A DNA stretch of 52,233 nt from DATKLX01 sp035542155. GTDB taxonomy: Bacteria; Chloroflexota; Anaerolineae; Anaerolineales; Anaerolineaceae. The notes under the pieces were generated by a model. That model did no database searches. It saw nothing but the letters and a program-made list of their open reading frames with translations, and was not told where the DNA came from. The stretch lies in assembly GCA_035542155.1 (NCBI GenBank), contig DATKLX010000130.1, forward strand, positions 1 through 52,233, read 5' to 3'. Numbering within the stretch: position 1 is the first letter of the stretch; every line of letters begins with the position of its first letter. Of the stretch, positions 17,444-25,631 are shown piece after piece. The position numbers were made by a program, and so were the translations under genes.

Positions 17444-17466
17444 GAATGGGATCGGAAGAGGAAAGG

Positions 17467-18117
17467 ATGAAAATTATCATTGTCGGGTGCGGAAGGCTGG
17501 GATCTGACCTGGCTGTTCGCCTCTGTAAACATGGAAATGACGTGGTGGTCATCGACCAGACGGCTTCAGCATTCAATAATCTGCCGTCCAGCTTTCAGGG
17601 CAGACTGGTCGAGGGAGAAGCATTAAGAGAGGATGTGCTTCACCGCGCGGGGATCGAAAAAGCAGACGCCCTGGCTGCGGTGACCAACATTGATGCGCTC
17701 AACGCGGTGGTTGCCCACCTGGCACGTACGATATACCACGTCCCCAACGTGGTGGCGCGCAATTACGACCCGCAAACGCAGGCTCTGCATGAAGCCTTTG
17801 GCCTGCAAACGGTTTCCTCGACTCTGTGGGGCTCGCAAAGAATTGAAGAGCTGCTCTACCATTCGGATGTGAAAGTCGTCTTCTCCGCCGGGAATGGAGA
17901 GGTGGATATCTACGAGTTCATCATCCCGGAGAGCTGGAGCGGGCGAAAGCTGCAGGATTTCATCATCCCGGAAGAGACGAATGTTTCCATTTTGACTCGA
18001 GCCGGGAAGGCGATACTTCCATCGCCCGACATGCCGCTGGAGTGCGGTGATATCGTCGTCGTCAGCGCCACGCAGGAAGGCGTGGAAGAAATCCGGCGCA
18101 AGTTAAAGTCTGCTTAA
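17467..18117 (+). CDS. TrkA/KtrA-like RCK-domain potassium regulator (first copy)
   Basis: 217 residues, one RCK_N Rossmann domain (IIIVGCGRLGSDLAV at the N-terminus, VVVIDQT after strand 2) plus one RCK_C domain in the last 75 residues (ISILTRAG...LECGDIVVVSA). Such proteins bind NAD(H) or ATP with the first domain and often c-di-AMP with the second and gate potassium transporters. I choose the ATG at 17467, which has GAAGAGGAAAGG upstream. Located 30 bases after kimA and 10 bases before a second RCK gene, so the three form one operon. Confidence 0.87.
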   Translation: MKIIIVGCGRLGSDLAVRLCKHGNDVVVIDQTASAFNNLPSSFQGRLVEGEALREDVLHRAGIEKADALAAVTNIDALNAVVAHLARTIYHVPNVVARNYDPQTQALHEAFGLQTVSSTLWGSQRIEELLYHSDVKVVFSAGNGEVDIYEFIIPESWSGRKLQDFIIPEETNVSILTRAGKAILPSPDMPLECGDIVVVSATQEGVEEIRRKLKSA

Positions 18118-18127
18118 GAGGTGAAGA

Positions 18128-18838
18128 ATGTATGTGATGATTATTGGCGGTGGCCGTACCGGCGCGCAACTGGCGCAGCTTCTCCTGGCGCAGAACCATG
18201 AAGTTCGCCTGGTGGAAGACCGGCGTGAAGTGCTGACCCGCATCCATCGAGAGCTCCCGACTGAGGTTATTTACGAAGGAAAGCCAATTGATCCGCAGGT
18301 ATTGGAAGCGGCCGGGATACGCAACGCGCAGGTGCTGGCGGCAGTGACCACCAGCGATGAGGAAAACCTGTCGCTGTGCTATTTTGCCCGGACTCGCTTT
18401 AACGTCCGCCGGACGATCGCTCGGGTGAATAACCCGCGCAATTCCTGGCTCTTCGACCAGAAGTTCCACGTCGACGTGGCGATGAACCAGGCCGAGATCA
18501 TGGCGAGCATGATCGAGGAAGAAATGTCGATGGGAGATATGTTGACACTGCTCAAGCTCCGGCGGGGGAACTATTCCCTGGTCGAAGAGAAAATTCCGCA
18601 GGGCGCTCCTGCCATTGGCGTTCCTATTCGCGACCTTGGGCTGCCTGACCAGTGCGTGATCGCTGCGATCATCCGCAAAGGTGAGGTGATCGTCCCCCGC
18701 GGGGTGATTCCCCTCGAAGCGGACGATGAGGTTCTCGCGGTCACCGATGTGGAAGGAGCAGAGAAGCTGGCCGATTTGTTCACCCCTACCACGACGGCAC
18801 AACCAAAGAAGGACAAATTCGACAACCACAGGATTTGA
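18128..18838 (+). CDS. TrkA/KtrA-like RCK-domain potassium regulator (second copy)
   Basis: 236 residues with the same RCK_N (MIIGGGRTGAQLAQ) and RCK_C (CVIAAIIRKGEVIVPRG, ADDEVLAVTD) layout as its neighbour but only distant identity, and a charged 20-residue tail. The pair plausibly assembles into a heteromeric ring that controls KimA, since no Trk or Ktr pore gene is nearby. A comparable permease plus two RCK genes arrangement is known in actinobacteria (ceoB/ceoC region). The rpmH promoter overlaps its last codons. Confidence 0.87.
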   Translation: MYVMIIGGGRTGAQLAQLLLAQNHEVRLVEDRREVLTRIHRELPTEVIYEGKPIDPQVLEAAGIRNAQVLAAVTTSDEENLSLCYFARTRFNVRRTIARVNNPRNSWLFDQKFHVDVAMNQAEIMASMIEEEMSMGDMLTLLKLRRGNYSLVEEKIPQGAPAIGVPIRDLGLPDQCVIAAIIRKGEVIVPRGVIPLEADDEVLAVTDVEGAEKLADLFTPTTTAQPKKDKFDNHRI

Positions 18839-18863
18839 CCCCCCGCGATCCTTGCGGTATAAT
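18835..18863 (+). promoter_or_regulatory. strong sigma-70-type promoter of the rpmH operon
   Basis: -35 TTGACC (18835-18840), exactly 17 bases, then a perfect -10 TATAAT (18858-18863). It overlaps the end of the upstream RCK gene and gives a leader of about 58 bases before rpmH. Confidence 0.85.
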
Positions 18864-18927
18864 TAGCCGCTAAATAATTTGCGATACTCCGGAAAGATGA
18901 TTTCCTGGTCACGAAAGGGTTTACAGA

Positions 18928-19098
18928 ATGACGAAACGAACGTACCAACCCAAGATTCGCCGGCGCCTCCGCGTCCATGGTTTTCGCTCTCGAATGGCCA
19001 CCGCGGACGGGCGGGAAGTCCTTAAGCGGCGGCGTCTGAAGGGTCGCCATAAGCTGACCGTCAGCATGAACAACCACGTGAAACGAATTCGGTGGTAA
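18928..19098 (+). CDS. rpmH: 50S ribosomal protein L34
   Basis: 56 residues, extremely basic, opening with the family signature MTKRTYQPKIRRRLRVHGF and SRMATADGREVLKRRRLKGR. Slightly longer than the classical 44-46 residues because of a C-terminal extension (HKLTVSMNNHVKRIRW), while the first 42 residues align fully. It is the first gene after the strong promoter at 18835 and is followed by rnpA after nine bases, the near-universal bacterial order. Confidence 0.95.
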   Translation: MTKRTYQPKIRRRLRVHGFRSRMATADGREVLKRRRLKGRHKLTVSMNNHVKRIRW

Positions 19099-19107
19099 GC
19101 CTCTGAC

Positions 19108-19446
19108 GTGAACCGAAGATTTCGTCTGACCCGGTCCGACGATATCATGCGGGTGCGGCGTTTGGGTAAAGCTTATGCCCACCCGCTTGTTATGTTGATT
19201 GCCAGTCCAAGTGAAGGTCCCCACATACAGGCGGCTGTCATCACTACCCGATCATTGGGTGGGGCCGTGGAAAGAAACCGGGCAAAACGCCGCCTAAAAG
19301 CGGCCGTTCAGCCCCTTCTCCCCCGTCTGGCCCAGGGATGGGACATTTTATTGTTAGCGCGCCGTCCGGTTCTGGCGGCCTCTTTTCCAGAAATTCAGGC
19401 AGCCCTGGAAACACTGGTCGAACGCGCGAAGCTTGTCAGAGATTGA
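19108..19446 (+). CDS. rnpA: ribonuclease P protein component
   Basis: 112 residues, basic. The RNase P protein helps the catalytic RNA to remove 5' leaders from pre-tRNAs. The N-terminal RFRLTRSDDIMRV and the RNA-binding signature ERNRAKRRLK are present. The start is a GTG with little ribosome binding site, and the stop is immediately followed by the yidD ATG, implying coupled translation. Confidence 0.92.
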   Translation: MNRRFRLTRSDDIMRVRRLGKAYAHPLVMLIASPSEGPHIQAAVITTRSLGGAVERNRAKRRLKAAVQPLLPRLAQGWDILLLARRPVLAASFPEIQAALETLVERAKLVRD

Positions 19447-19785
19447 ATGTCGGTTGATGTTGATATGGAACAGCAAGTAGAACCTGAACATGATCATACA
19501 GCTCACGAGGTGAGTTCAGAATACGCCTCGGAGCCACGTTTGCGGGACCTGTCGGTACGCTGGAATACCTGGCCGCGCTGGCTCCTCCTTGGAGCAATTC
19601 GCCTGTACCAGATAACGCTGTCGCGTTCACTGCCACCCAATACCTGCCGTTTTTATCCAAGCTGCTCCCACTATGGGTACCAGGCTATTTATAAGTACGG
19701 AGTGCTAAAAGGCAGCTTGATGGCAACCTGGCGGGTATTGCGCTGTAACCCTTTTAATCCGGGCGGTTACGATCCCGTCCCATGA
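19447..19785 (+). CDS. yidD: membrane protein insertion efficiency factor YidD
   Basis: 112 residues. The conserved YidD core (residues about 43-112: LLGAIRLYQITLSR, CRFYPSCSHYG, RVLRCNPFNPGGYDPVP) is intact. It is preceded by an acidic 40-residue extension that the family usually lacks; a start at 19468 would shorten this. YidD acts at the inner face of the membrane beside YidC. It directly abuts rnpA. Confidence 0.92.
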   Translation: MSVDVDMEQQVEPEHDHTAHEVSSEYASEPRLRDLSVRWNTWPRWLLLGAIRLYQITLSRSLPPNTCRFYPSCSHYGYQAIYKYGVLKGSLMATWRVLRCNPFNPGGYDPVP

Positions 19786-19831
19786 CGATCTTATGGATGC
19801 ATTTCTATCTGGAGCTCTTCAATATAGTCGA

Positions 19832-20905
19832 ATGAAGAAAATACATCGCTTCTCTCTCCTGTTCCTCGCGGCTCTTTCGGTTCTGTTCCTCTCCGCCTGT
19901 GGCGGCCAGGTTCCGGCCAGCACCTGGCCGGGGCTGAGTGTCTACCAGAAATTGGCTTACATGGCTGATGGAGGCCGGGTATTCGCTGTCAATCTGGACG
20001 GCATGACCCAAATCTGGAGTTATCCCGACAAGCCTTCAACAGCTAAGCAGTTCTACACCGATCCGGCGCTGACCCCCGATGGTCAACAGCTTCTCCTTGG
20101 GGCGTACGATCACGTCCTCTACAGCGTGGACCCAAAGACCGGGGCGGATCGCTGGAATTTCTTGACGAATGATCGGATCATCGTCGCTCCATTGGTCAAT
20201 GAAACCGGGATCTATCTGCCATCTGCCGATGCGAACCTGTATGCTCTGGATTTCTCCGGGAAAAAGCGGTGGACGTTCACAGCCGGCAACGGTCTATGGG
20301 CTACCCCCGCCACAGATGGCAAGCTGCTCTATGTCCCCTCGATGGACCATTTCCTCTATGCCGTCACCCAGAAAGATGGAAAGCTGGTTTGGAAAAGGGA
20401 CCTTGGGACGGCGATCACCGGCACCCCGGCCTTGAGCGAAGACGGCAGTAAGCTGTACGTTGGTACGATTGGTGAGGAGATCTACGCGATCGATAGCGCT
20501 AACGGCAGCGTTCTCTGGCATAAACCCGTCGATGGCTCTATCTGGAGTGGGCCTGCCCTCAAGGACAAGCAACTCTATTTTGGCTCAACCGATGAAAACC
20601 TGTACATTTTCAACGCCGATCAGGGCACGCTGGTCCAAAAGGTGAAGATCGGTGGAACGATTACCGGTACGCCGCTGGTCGACAAGGACTGGGTGGTGGT
20701 ATCGACCGGGACCGGGAACCTGGCTGCGGTCATGCCGAATGGATCTATTAAATGGAATCAGCCAATTGGTGGTAAACTTTATACGAGTCCAAAGCTTGTT
20801 GGTGACCGTTATCTGATCGCTTTTACCCAGTCCACCGATAAGCTGCTTGAATATGTCGATCGAAATGGAACGGTGGTGGGCGCACCTTTCAATCTGCCCA
20901 AGTAG
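19832..20905 (+). CDS. PQQ-type beta-propeller lipoprotein (BamB-like)
   Basis: 357 residues from the ATG at 19832, chosen because it starts the signal peptide MKKIHRFSLLFLAALSVLFL, ending in the lipobox LSAC. The mature part holds seven or so PQQ/WD-like blades with the repeated pattern LY..D...G...W (for example YSVDPKTGADRWNF, YALDFSGKKRWTF, YAVTQKDGKLVWKRD, YAIDSANGSVLWHKP). No catalytic PQQ-binding residues are evident, so it is a scaffold like BamB. Its place between yidD and yidC suggests a part in membrane protein assembly outside the membrane; this is inferred from position. Confidence 0.83.
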   Translation: MKKIHRFSLLFLAALSVLFLSACGGQVPASTWPGLSVYQKLAYMADGGRVFAVNLDGMTQIWSYPDKPSTAKQFYTDPALTPDGQQLLLGAYDHVLYSVDPKTGADRWNFLTNDRIIVAPLVNETGIYLPSADANLYALDFSGKKRWTFTAGNGLWATPATDGKLLYVPSMDHFLYAVTQKDGKLVWKRDLGTAITGTPALSEDGSKLYVGTIGEEIYAIDSANGSVLWHKPVDGSIWSGPALKDKQLYFGSTDENLYIFNADQGTLVQKVKIGGTITGTPLVDKDWVVVSTGTGNLAAVMPNGSIKWNQPIGGKLYTSPKLVGDRYLIAFTQSTDKLLEYVDRNGTVVGAPFNLPK

Positions 20906-20930
20906 TATCAAGTACTAAAGGTAAACAACT

Positions 20931-21830
20931 ATGTGGGATGCTTTTATTAACTTATTTGTCAATGTTTTGCTCCTCATTTATAACATGGTCGGGCAAAACT
21001 TTGGGATCGCGATCATCCTGTTCACGATCCTGATTCGTTTAATCACGCACCCGTTAATGGTGCAGCAAATCAAAGGAACACAGGGGATGCAAAACCTGCA
21101 GCAGGATCCTCGCTACCTTGAGATCCAGAAGAAGTATAAGGATGATAAGGAAAAGCTGGCTCAGGAGCAGATGGCCCTCTACAAAGAGATGGGGATCAGC
21201 CCTTTCGCTTCCTGCCTCCCTACGCTGATCCAGTTCCCGATTATCATTGCCCTGTACCAGAGCATCATCAAAGCCATGGCCTCGGCTCCCCTGGATGTGG
21301 TTCACCTAATCCAGAACACTTACCCTGGCCTGCTGCAAATCACCAAGCTCATTCCGCTCAATAGCCATTTCCTGTGGATGAACCTTGGCCAACCCGAGCG
21401 CCTGATTCTTTTTGGAATCGGTATCCCCACGCTGGCAATCGTGGTGGTGATCACGACTTACATCCAGTCCAAGCTCATAACCCCGTCGTCGTCGAACCCC
21501 AACGACCAGAGCGCTCAAATGAGCAAGATGATGAACCTCTATATGCCATTCCTGATGGGATATCTTTCCTACACGCTGGCTTCGGGACTTTCCCTGTATT
21601 TTGTGACCAGCAACCTGGTCGGTATCGCCCAGTATGCGCTGCTGGGTAAGGTCAACTGGGGCGCCCTGATCCCCAAATTTGCCTCCGCTTCCGCCAGCTC
21701 GAGCACGCGCGTGGTCAGCCGGGATACCGATCACAAAAGCAACGGCAGCGTGAAAAAGATCGAAAAAAGTACCAGCAGCTCAAAAAACGTTGTGAAGCGA
21801 ACTAGCACCTCACGCACCACGAAGAAGTGA
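20931..21830 (+). CDS. yidC: YidC/Oxa1 family membrane protein insertase
   Basis: 299 residues, the short form without the large periplasmic domain of E. coli YidC. Five membrane segments are visible; the first contains the conserved groove Arg (TILIRLITHPLM), followed by the coiled cytoplasmic hairpin (QKKYKDDKEKLAQEQMALYKEMGISPFASC). There is no lipobox, unlike Gram-positive SpoIIIJ. The tail is Lys- and Ser-rich and may touch ribosomal RNA. It inserts and folds membrane proteins alone or with SecYEG. Confidence 0.93.
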   Translation: MWDAFINLFVNVLLLIYNMVGQNFGIAIILFTILIRLITHPLMVQQIKGTQGMQNLQQDPRYLEIQKKYKDDKEKLAQEQMALYKEMGISPFASCLPTLIQFPIIIALYQSIIKAMASAPLDVVHLIQNTYPGLLQITKLIPLNSHFLWMNLGQPERLILFGIGIPTLAIVVVITTYIQSKLITPSSSNPNDQSAQMSKMMNLYMPFLMGYLSYTLASGLSLYFVTSNLVGIAQYALLGKVNWGALIPKFASASASSSTRVVSRDTDHKSNGSVKKIEKSTSSSKNVVKRTSTSRTTKK

Positions 21831-21871
21831 TATGGGTCGTCTTCATTGTTAATTTGATTTTTGAGGCAGAC

Positions 21872-22660
21872 ATGAGTGAAGAGAGAACTACCCTGGAGAT
21901 CATCGCTCCAACAGTTGACGAAGCAATCAACAAGGGCCTGGCTGACCTTGGTTTACCGCTGGAAGCTGTGGATGTTGAGGTGCTCGATGCAGGAAGCCGG
22001 GGGTTGTTCGGCCTGGGCAGCCGCCAGGCAAGGATCCGCCTTTCTCTGAAGAGTCAGAAGGTCGAGTTGCAGACTGCGTCCGTCAAAAAGACCTACCAGG
22101 AAGAACCGGTCCACTCCAATCAAGCCGCTCCGCTGGCCATGGAAAAAGGAAAATCTAGCGAGCTGGAAGATGAGGCCGAAGAGGATGCTGACCATGATCT
22201 GGCCGTTGCCCGCGATACGGTGGATGAGCTGCTCGGAAAAATGAAGGTTCGTGCCCGGGTAACCGCGCGGTTCGTCGAACCCGAAGATCCCAAAGGCCAG
22301 CAGTCCATCCTGGTCGAGATCCATGGCGATGATCTGAGCATCCTCATTGGGCGGCGATCGGAGACCCTCAACGCGCTGCAGTATATCGCCAGCCTGATTG
22401 TGGGCAAAGAACTGGAGCGCTGGATCCCTCTCCTGATCGATGTCGAGGGATACCGGGCGCGCCGTGAGCGCCAACTGCGCCAGCTTGCCCGCCGCATGGC
22501 CGAACAATGCATCTCCACCGGGCGCAGGCAGGTGCTTGAACCAATGCCGGCTAATGAGCGGCGGGTGGTCCACCTGGAGTTGCGCAATCATCCCGATGTG
22601 AACACGGAAAGCATAGGTGAGGAGCCGAACCGCAAGGTGACCATCGTTTTGAAAAAATAA
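21872..22660 (+). CDS. jag: Jag/SpoIIIJ-associated RNA-binding protein (KH and R3H domains)
   Basis: 262 residues from the ATG at 21872, which has GAGG upstream; a longer frame begins within the yidC stop but adds only a hydrophobic unconserved stretch. Order of domains: Jag-N (TLEIIAPTVDEAINKGLADL, with GSRGLFGLG), an acidic linker, KH domain (ILIGRRSETLNALQYIASL) and R3H (NERRVVHLEL). Jag proteins (KhpB/EloR) bind RNA and influence cell elongation. It closes the rpmH operon. Confidence 0.93.
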   Translation: MSEERTTLEIIAPTVDEAINKGLADLGLPLEAVDVEVLDAGSRGLFGLGSRQARIRLSLKSQKVELQTASVKKTYQEEPVHSNQAAPLAMEKGKSSELEDEAEEDADHDLAVARDTVDELLGKMKVRARVTARFVEPEDPKGQQSILVEIHGDDLSILIGRRSETLNALQYIASLIVGKELERWIPLLIDVEGYRARRERQLRQLARRMAEQCISTGRRQVLEPMPANERRVVHLELRNHPDVNTESIGEEPNRKVTIVLKK

Positions 22661-22692
22661 CCGGACCCGGCCGCAAGATGGCCAGGATCCGG
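22661..22692 (+). terminator. imperfect hairpin directly after jag
   Basis: CCGGACCCGGCC and GGCCAGGATCCGG pair with one mismatch and one bulge around a short loop. It starts on the first base after the jag stop codon. No T-run follows, so termination would be Rho-assisted or the hairpin merely stabilises the operon's 3' end. Confidence 0.4.
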
Positions 22693-22701
22693 GGCTGCGC
22701 G

Positions 22702-22810
22702 AAGGCGTTTCTCCCTGCAAGCTTTTCGTGGGAAGGGACGCCTTGTTGATTCTCGATGTCCTGGTTCCCACGCTCTGCGTGGGAATCTCACTGGCCCCGC
22801 TCTGCGGGGA
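22702..22810. repeat. palindromic repeat island (CGCTCTGCG type)
   Basis: Three hairpins lie in a row: AAGGCGT/ACGCCTT (22702-22708 with 22738-22744), TTCCCACGC-TCT-GCGTGGGAA (22765-22785) and CCCCGC-TCT-GCGGGG (22795-22809). The last two share a CGC-TCT-GCG core and the same spacing pattern. In translation the repeat gives the well-known spurious peptides VPTLCVG and FPRSAWE, which I recall as scattered through many unrelated bacterial genomes. It is not coding here. It sits between jag and the phosphorylase gene. Confidence 0.75.
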
Positions 22811-22830
22811 ACACCAATCAGGAGGGAAGC

Positions 22831-24135
22831 ATGCGAGCAGTCGAGGTGATTATCAAGAAGCGCGACCGTCAGGAGCTGACCGAAGAAGAGATCCACTTCT
22901 TCGTGGATGGATTTACTCGAGGAGAGATCCCCGATTACCAGGCCTCTGCCTGGGCGATGGCCGTGCTCCTCAATGGGATGACCCCCCGTGAGACCACCGA
23001 CCTGACCATGGCCATGGCGCACAGCGGGGATATCCTCGAGCTCAGCCAGGTCGTGAAGATCGCCGTGGACAAGCACTCGACCGGTGGGGTGGGGGATAAG
23101 ACCACCCTGGTGGCCGAGCCCACCGTGGCAGCCTGCGGCTTGCCGGTAGGCAAGATGTCGGGGCGAGGGCTGGGGTTCAGCGGCGGGACCCTGGATAAAA
23201 TAGAATCGATCCCCGGGTTCCGGGTGAATCTGAGCAAGCAGGAGTTCCTCGATCAATTGGCCAGCCTTGGCCTGGTGCTTGCCGGGCAGAGTGCGGACCT
23301 GGCGCCAGCGGATGGTAAGCTTTATGCGCTGCGCGATGTGACCGGAACGGTCCAATCGATCCCCTTAATCGCCTCGTCGATCATGAGCAAAAAGATTGCC
23401 GCCGGGGCACAGGCCATCGTCCTGGACGTCAAGGTGGGCCTGGGCGCCTTTATGCAAACCCTGGCGGATGCCCGCGAGCTTTCTGAGCTGATGATTTCGA
23501 TCGGCAAGCTGAGCGGGCGGCGAGTAATTGCCCTGCTCTCGGACATGAACCAGCCGCTGGGCGAGGCGGTGGGAAACGCTCTGGAGGTGCGCGAAGCGAT
23601 CGATACTCTCCACGGAAAAGGTCCCGCAGATTTCCGCGAGCACTGCCTGACCGTCGCCTCGCACATGCTCCTGTTAGGAGAGAAGGCTGGCACACTGGAA
23701 GAAGGGCGCCAGATGGCGGAAACCTCCCTCTTCTCTGGAAAAGCCTGGGAGATTTTTCGCGCCCTGGTTGCTGCGCAGGGCGGCGATGTGGATTGCATCG
23801 ACCATCCCGAGCGGCTCCCGCAAGCCCCCATCGTCGAGGATGTCCTCGCGCCGCGAGCCGGGACGATCGCCAGGGTACACGCGCGGCTGATCGGCGAGGC
23901 TTCAGTGGATATGGGCGCCGGGCGTGCCCAAAAGAGCGACTTGATCGATCACGCGGTGGGGATCGTCGTCCAAGTCAACGTGGGCGACCAGGTAGAGCAG
24001 GGCCAGCCGCTCTTCACCATCCATGCGAATTCCGCCCAATCCCTGGAGCAAACGCGGGCCGCGGTGCTTGCGGCGGTCACGTGGAGTGATGCGCCGGTCG
24101 AGCCCCTGCCCCTCTTCTATGGGGTAGTTTCCTGA
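22831..24135 (+). CDS. pdp: pyrimidine-nucleoside (thymidine) phosphorylase
   Basis: 434 residues, the length of the Firmicutes-type Pdp. It splits uridine, thymidine or deoxyuridine with phosphate into base and (deoxy)ribose-1-phosphate. The ATG at 22831 has the ribosome binding site AGGAGGGAAG and starts the family N-terminus MRAVEVIIKKRD. The phosphate and nucleoside sites are visible as KHSTGGVGDKTT, VGKMSGRGLGFSGGTLDKIE and SIMSKKIAAGAQAIVLDVKVG. The C-terminal barrel-sandwich domain ends in GQPLFTIHANS. Purine salvage is covered by the purine nucleoside phosphorylase at 38.4 kb. Confidence 0.93.
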   Translation: MRAVEVIIKKRDRQELTEEEIHFFVDGFTRGEIPDYQASAWAMAVLLNGMTPRETTDLTMAMAHSGDILELSQVVKIAVDKHSTGGVGDKTTLVAEPTVAACGLPVGKMSGRGLGFSGGTLDKIESIPGFRVNLSKQEFLDQLASLGLVLAGQSADLAPADGKLYALRDVTGTVQSIPLIASSIMSKKIAAGAQAIVLDVKVGLGAFMQTLADARELSELMISIGKLSGRRVIALLSDMNQPLGEAVGNALEVREAIDTLHGKGPADFREHCLTVASHMLLLGEKAGTLEEGRQMAETSLFSGKAWEIFRALVAAQGGDVDCIDHPERLPQAPIVEDVLAPRAGTIARVHARLIGEASVDMGAGRAQKSDLIDHAVGIVVQVNVGDQVEQGQPLFTIHANSAQSLEQTRAAVLAAVTWSDAPVEPLPLFYGVVS

Positions 24136-24207
24136 ATGGATCATCCGACGATAGCGTCCTCCTGACCCGCAAAAAGAAAATCTCTTACAAAGCTCCTCTG
24201 TGGTTCA

Positions 24208-25515
24208 TCATCTGCTCTTCACTGTTTCCACCGCTGCCCGCTCGTGCAGTTGTGCGTGCAAATCGGAGAGATCTTTGGGAATGTAATACATAGCCCCAAA
24301 AAAGAAAATGAAACACAGACCCCAGGAGACCAGGCAGATAATCAGGATTGCGTTGCTGAGCGAGGTGGCATCGGCGATGGCTCCGCAAATCAAAGGGGCG
24401 GCCGCTGCGCCAATATTCTCGATAAAGCTCTCCACTGCGTTAGCGGTCGACCGGACTTCGGGGACGGTGACGTCGTAGATCGTGGAGAGCACGTTCGGTG
24501 CGGCAATAGGTATGAAAAGGGCGGTGACCAACAACATGAACGCAAACAAAACCGGCTGGTCGAATGGGATGTTCATGGTGATGTAGAGAAAGATCGCACC
24601 CAGGATCACCCCGGCCGCGCTGACGATCAGCCGGCCGCGGGGGGTGCGCTTGAACAGCCGGTCGCCCAGGAAACCGCCCAGCGGGTAGCCGGCAGCCAGC
24701 ACCAGGATCGCCGGGGCCATGGTAAAGAGCATCATATCGCCGCTGTAATGGCGTTCGCGCTCCAGATAGCCGAAAAAGAAATACGAGATCACATTCCAGG
24801 GGAAGATACCAAAAAAGCCCTGGCTGTAGATCATCAGCATGGTCTTTTTCTTCAGCATCTCCCCGGCGGTCTTCCAGCTAAACTTATATTTTTCTTTATC
24901 CACGCCCTCCAGCTCTGCTTCGCTCGAGCCGCGCGGGATTTCCTTCACACCGAAAAAGATCACCACTGCCAGGAACATCCCCAGCGAACCGGTGATGTAA
25001 AAAACCGCCCGCCAGCCGATCACCCCACCTAACACGAGAGCCAGCATCATTCCGATCAAATAACCGATCGGCTGAGTGAGTTGCAAGATTCCATAGACCT
25101 TTCCCCGCTCCTTGGGGCTGAAGTAATCGGCGACCAGGCTGTAAAGACCCGGGTAGCTCGAGTCGTCGATCCCGGTCGAGGACCGGGTTACCAGGAAAAA
25201 AGGATAGGTCGGGGCGATGGCGCTAATCCAGGTGGTCGAACCCCAGATCAGCGAGGCCAGGGCCAGCAGCTTACCGCGGTGGTAGCGGTCGCTCAGCCAG
25301 CCCCAGACCGGATAGAGCAACGAGCCGACGACCAATGCGCCGGTGTTGATCAAGCCCCATTGATAGTTATTGATCTTGAAGGTATCCATGATCGGGCTCA
25401 TCAGTGGTCCGATCAATAATTTGTCGCTCTGGTGGAGGAGCATAAAGATAAAGAAGATTATCATGACCCTCACCCCGCGCCGGGATGGGTTCGGAGAACG
25501 CACGGAAGCTGTCAT
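24208..25515 (-). CDS. MFS transporter
   Basis: 435 residues with 12 predicted membrane segments in two halves joined by a charged loop (SEAELEGVDKEKYKFSWKTAGEMLKKK). The first half carries the major-facilitator signature between segments 2 and 3 (GWLSDRYHRGKLLAL) and the Spns/ACS-like stretch SSTGIDDSSYPGLYSLVADYFSPKERGKVYG. Such carriers move organic acids, sphingoid or sugar-like solutes; nothing in the sequence or context fixes the substrate. It converges on the phosphorylase gene and is divergent from the T-box/ileS unit. Confidence 0.85.
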   Translation of the reverse strand: MTASVRSPNPSRRGVRVMIIFFIFMLLHQSDKLLIGPLMSPIMDTFKINNYQWGLINTGALVVGSLLYPVWGWLSDRYHRGKLLALASLIWGSTTWISAIAPTYPFFLVTRSSTGIDDSSYPGLYSLVADYFSPKERGKVYGILQLTQPIGYLIGMMLALVLGGVIGWRAVFYITGSLGMFLAVVIFFGVKEIPRGSSEAELEGVDKEKYKFSWKTAGEMLKKKTMLMIYSQGFFGIFPWNVISYFFFGYLERERHYSGDMMLFTMAPAILVLAAGYPLGGFLGDRLFKRTPRGRLIVSAAGVILGAIFLYITMNIPFDQPVLFAFMLLVTALFIPIAAPNVLSTIYDVTVPEVRSTANAVESFIENIGAAAAPLICGAIADATSLSNAILIICLVSWGLCFIFFFGAMYYIPKDLSDLHAQLHERAAVETVKSR

Positions 25516-25596
25516 GAAACCTCCTGGAGAAAAAGATTTAAGATGAAGAAATGGGGACTTGCGATTCCGCTTTCCTCAAAGTATACCACCCATCCG

Positions 25597-25625
25597 TTGA
25601 CAAACCCGCTGCTTTTTGGCATAAT
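25597..25625 (+). promoter_or_regulatory. ileS promoter
   Basis: Perfect -35 TTGACA (25597-25602), exactly 17 bases, then -10 CATAAT (25620-25625). Transcription should start near 25632, at the 5' edge of the T-box. Confidence 0.85.
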
Positions 25626-25631
25626 ACGGTC

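Noticed and set aside
18839..18927. Replication origin next to rpmH
   Set aside because: The 90 bases before rpmH hold only the promoter and leader; there are no DnaA boxes or AT-rich unwinding repeats.
22756..22830. Upstream extension of the nucleoside phosphorylase (25 extra codons)
   Set aside because: The extension is encoded by the palindromic repeat; a strong ribosome binding site and the family N-terminus start at 22831.
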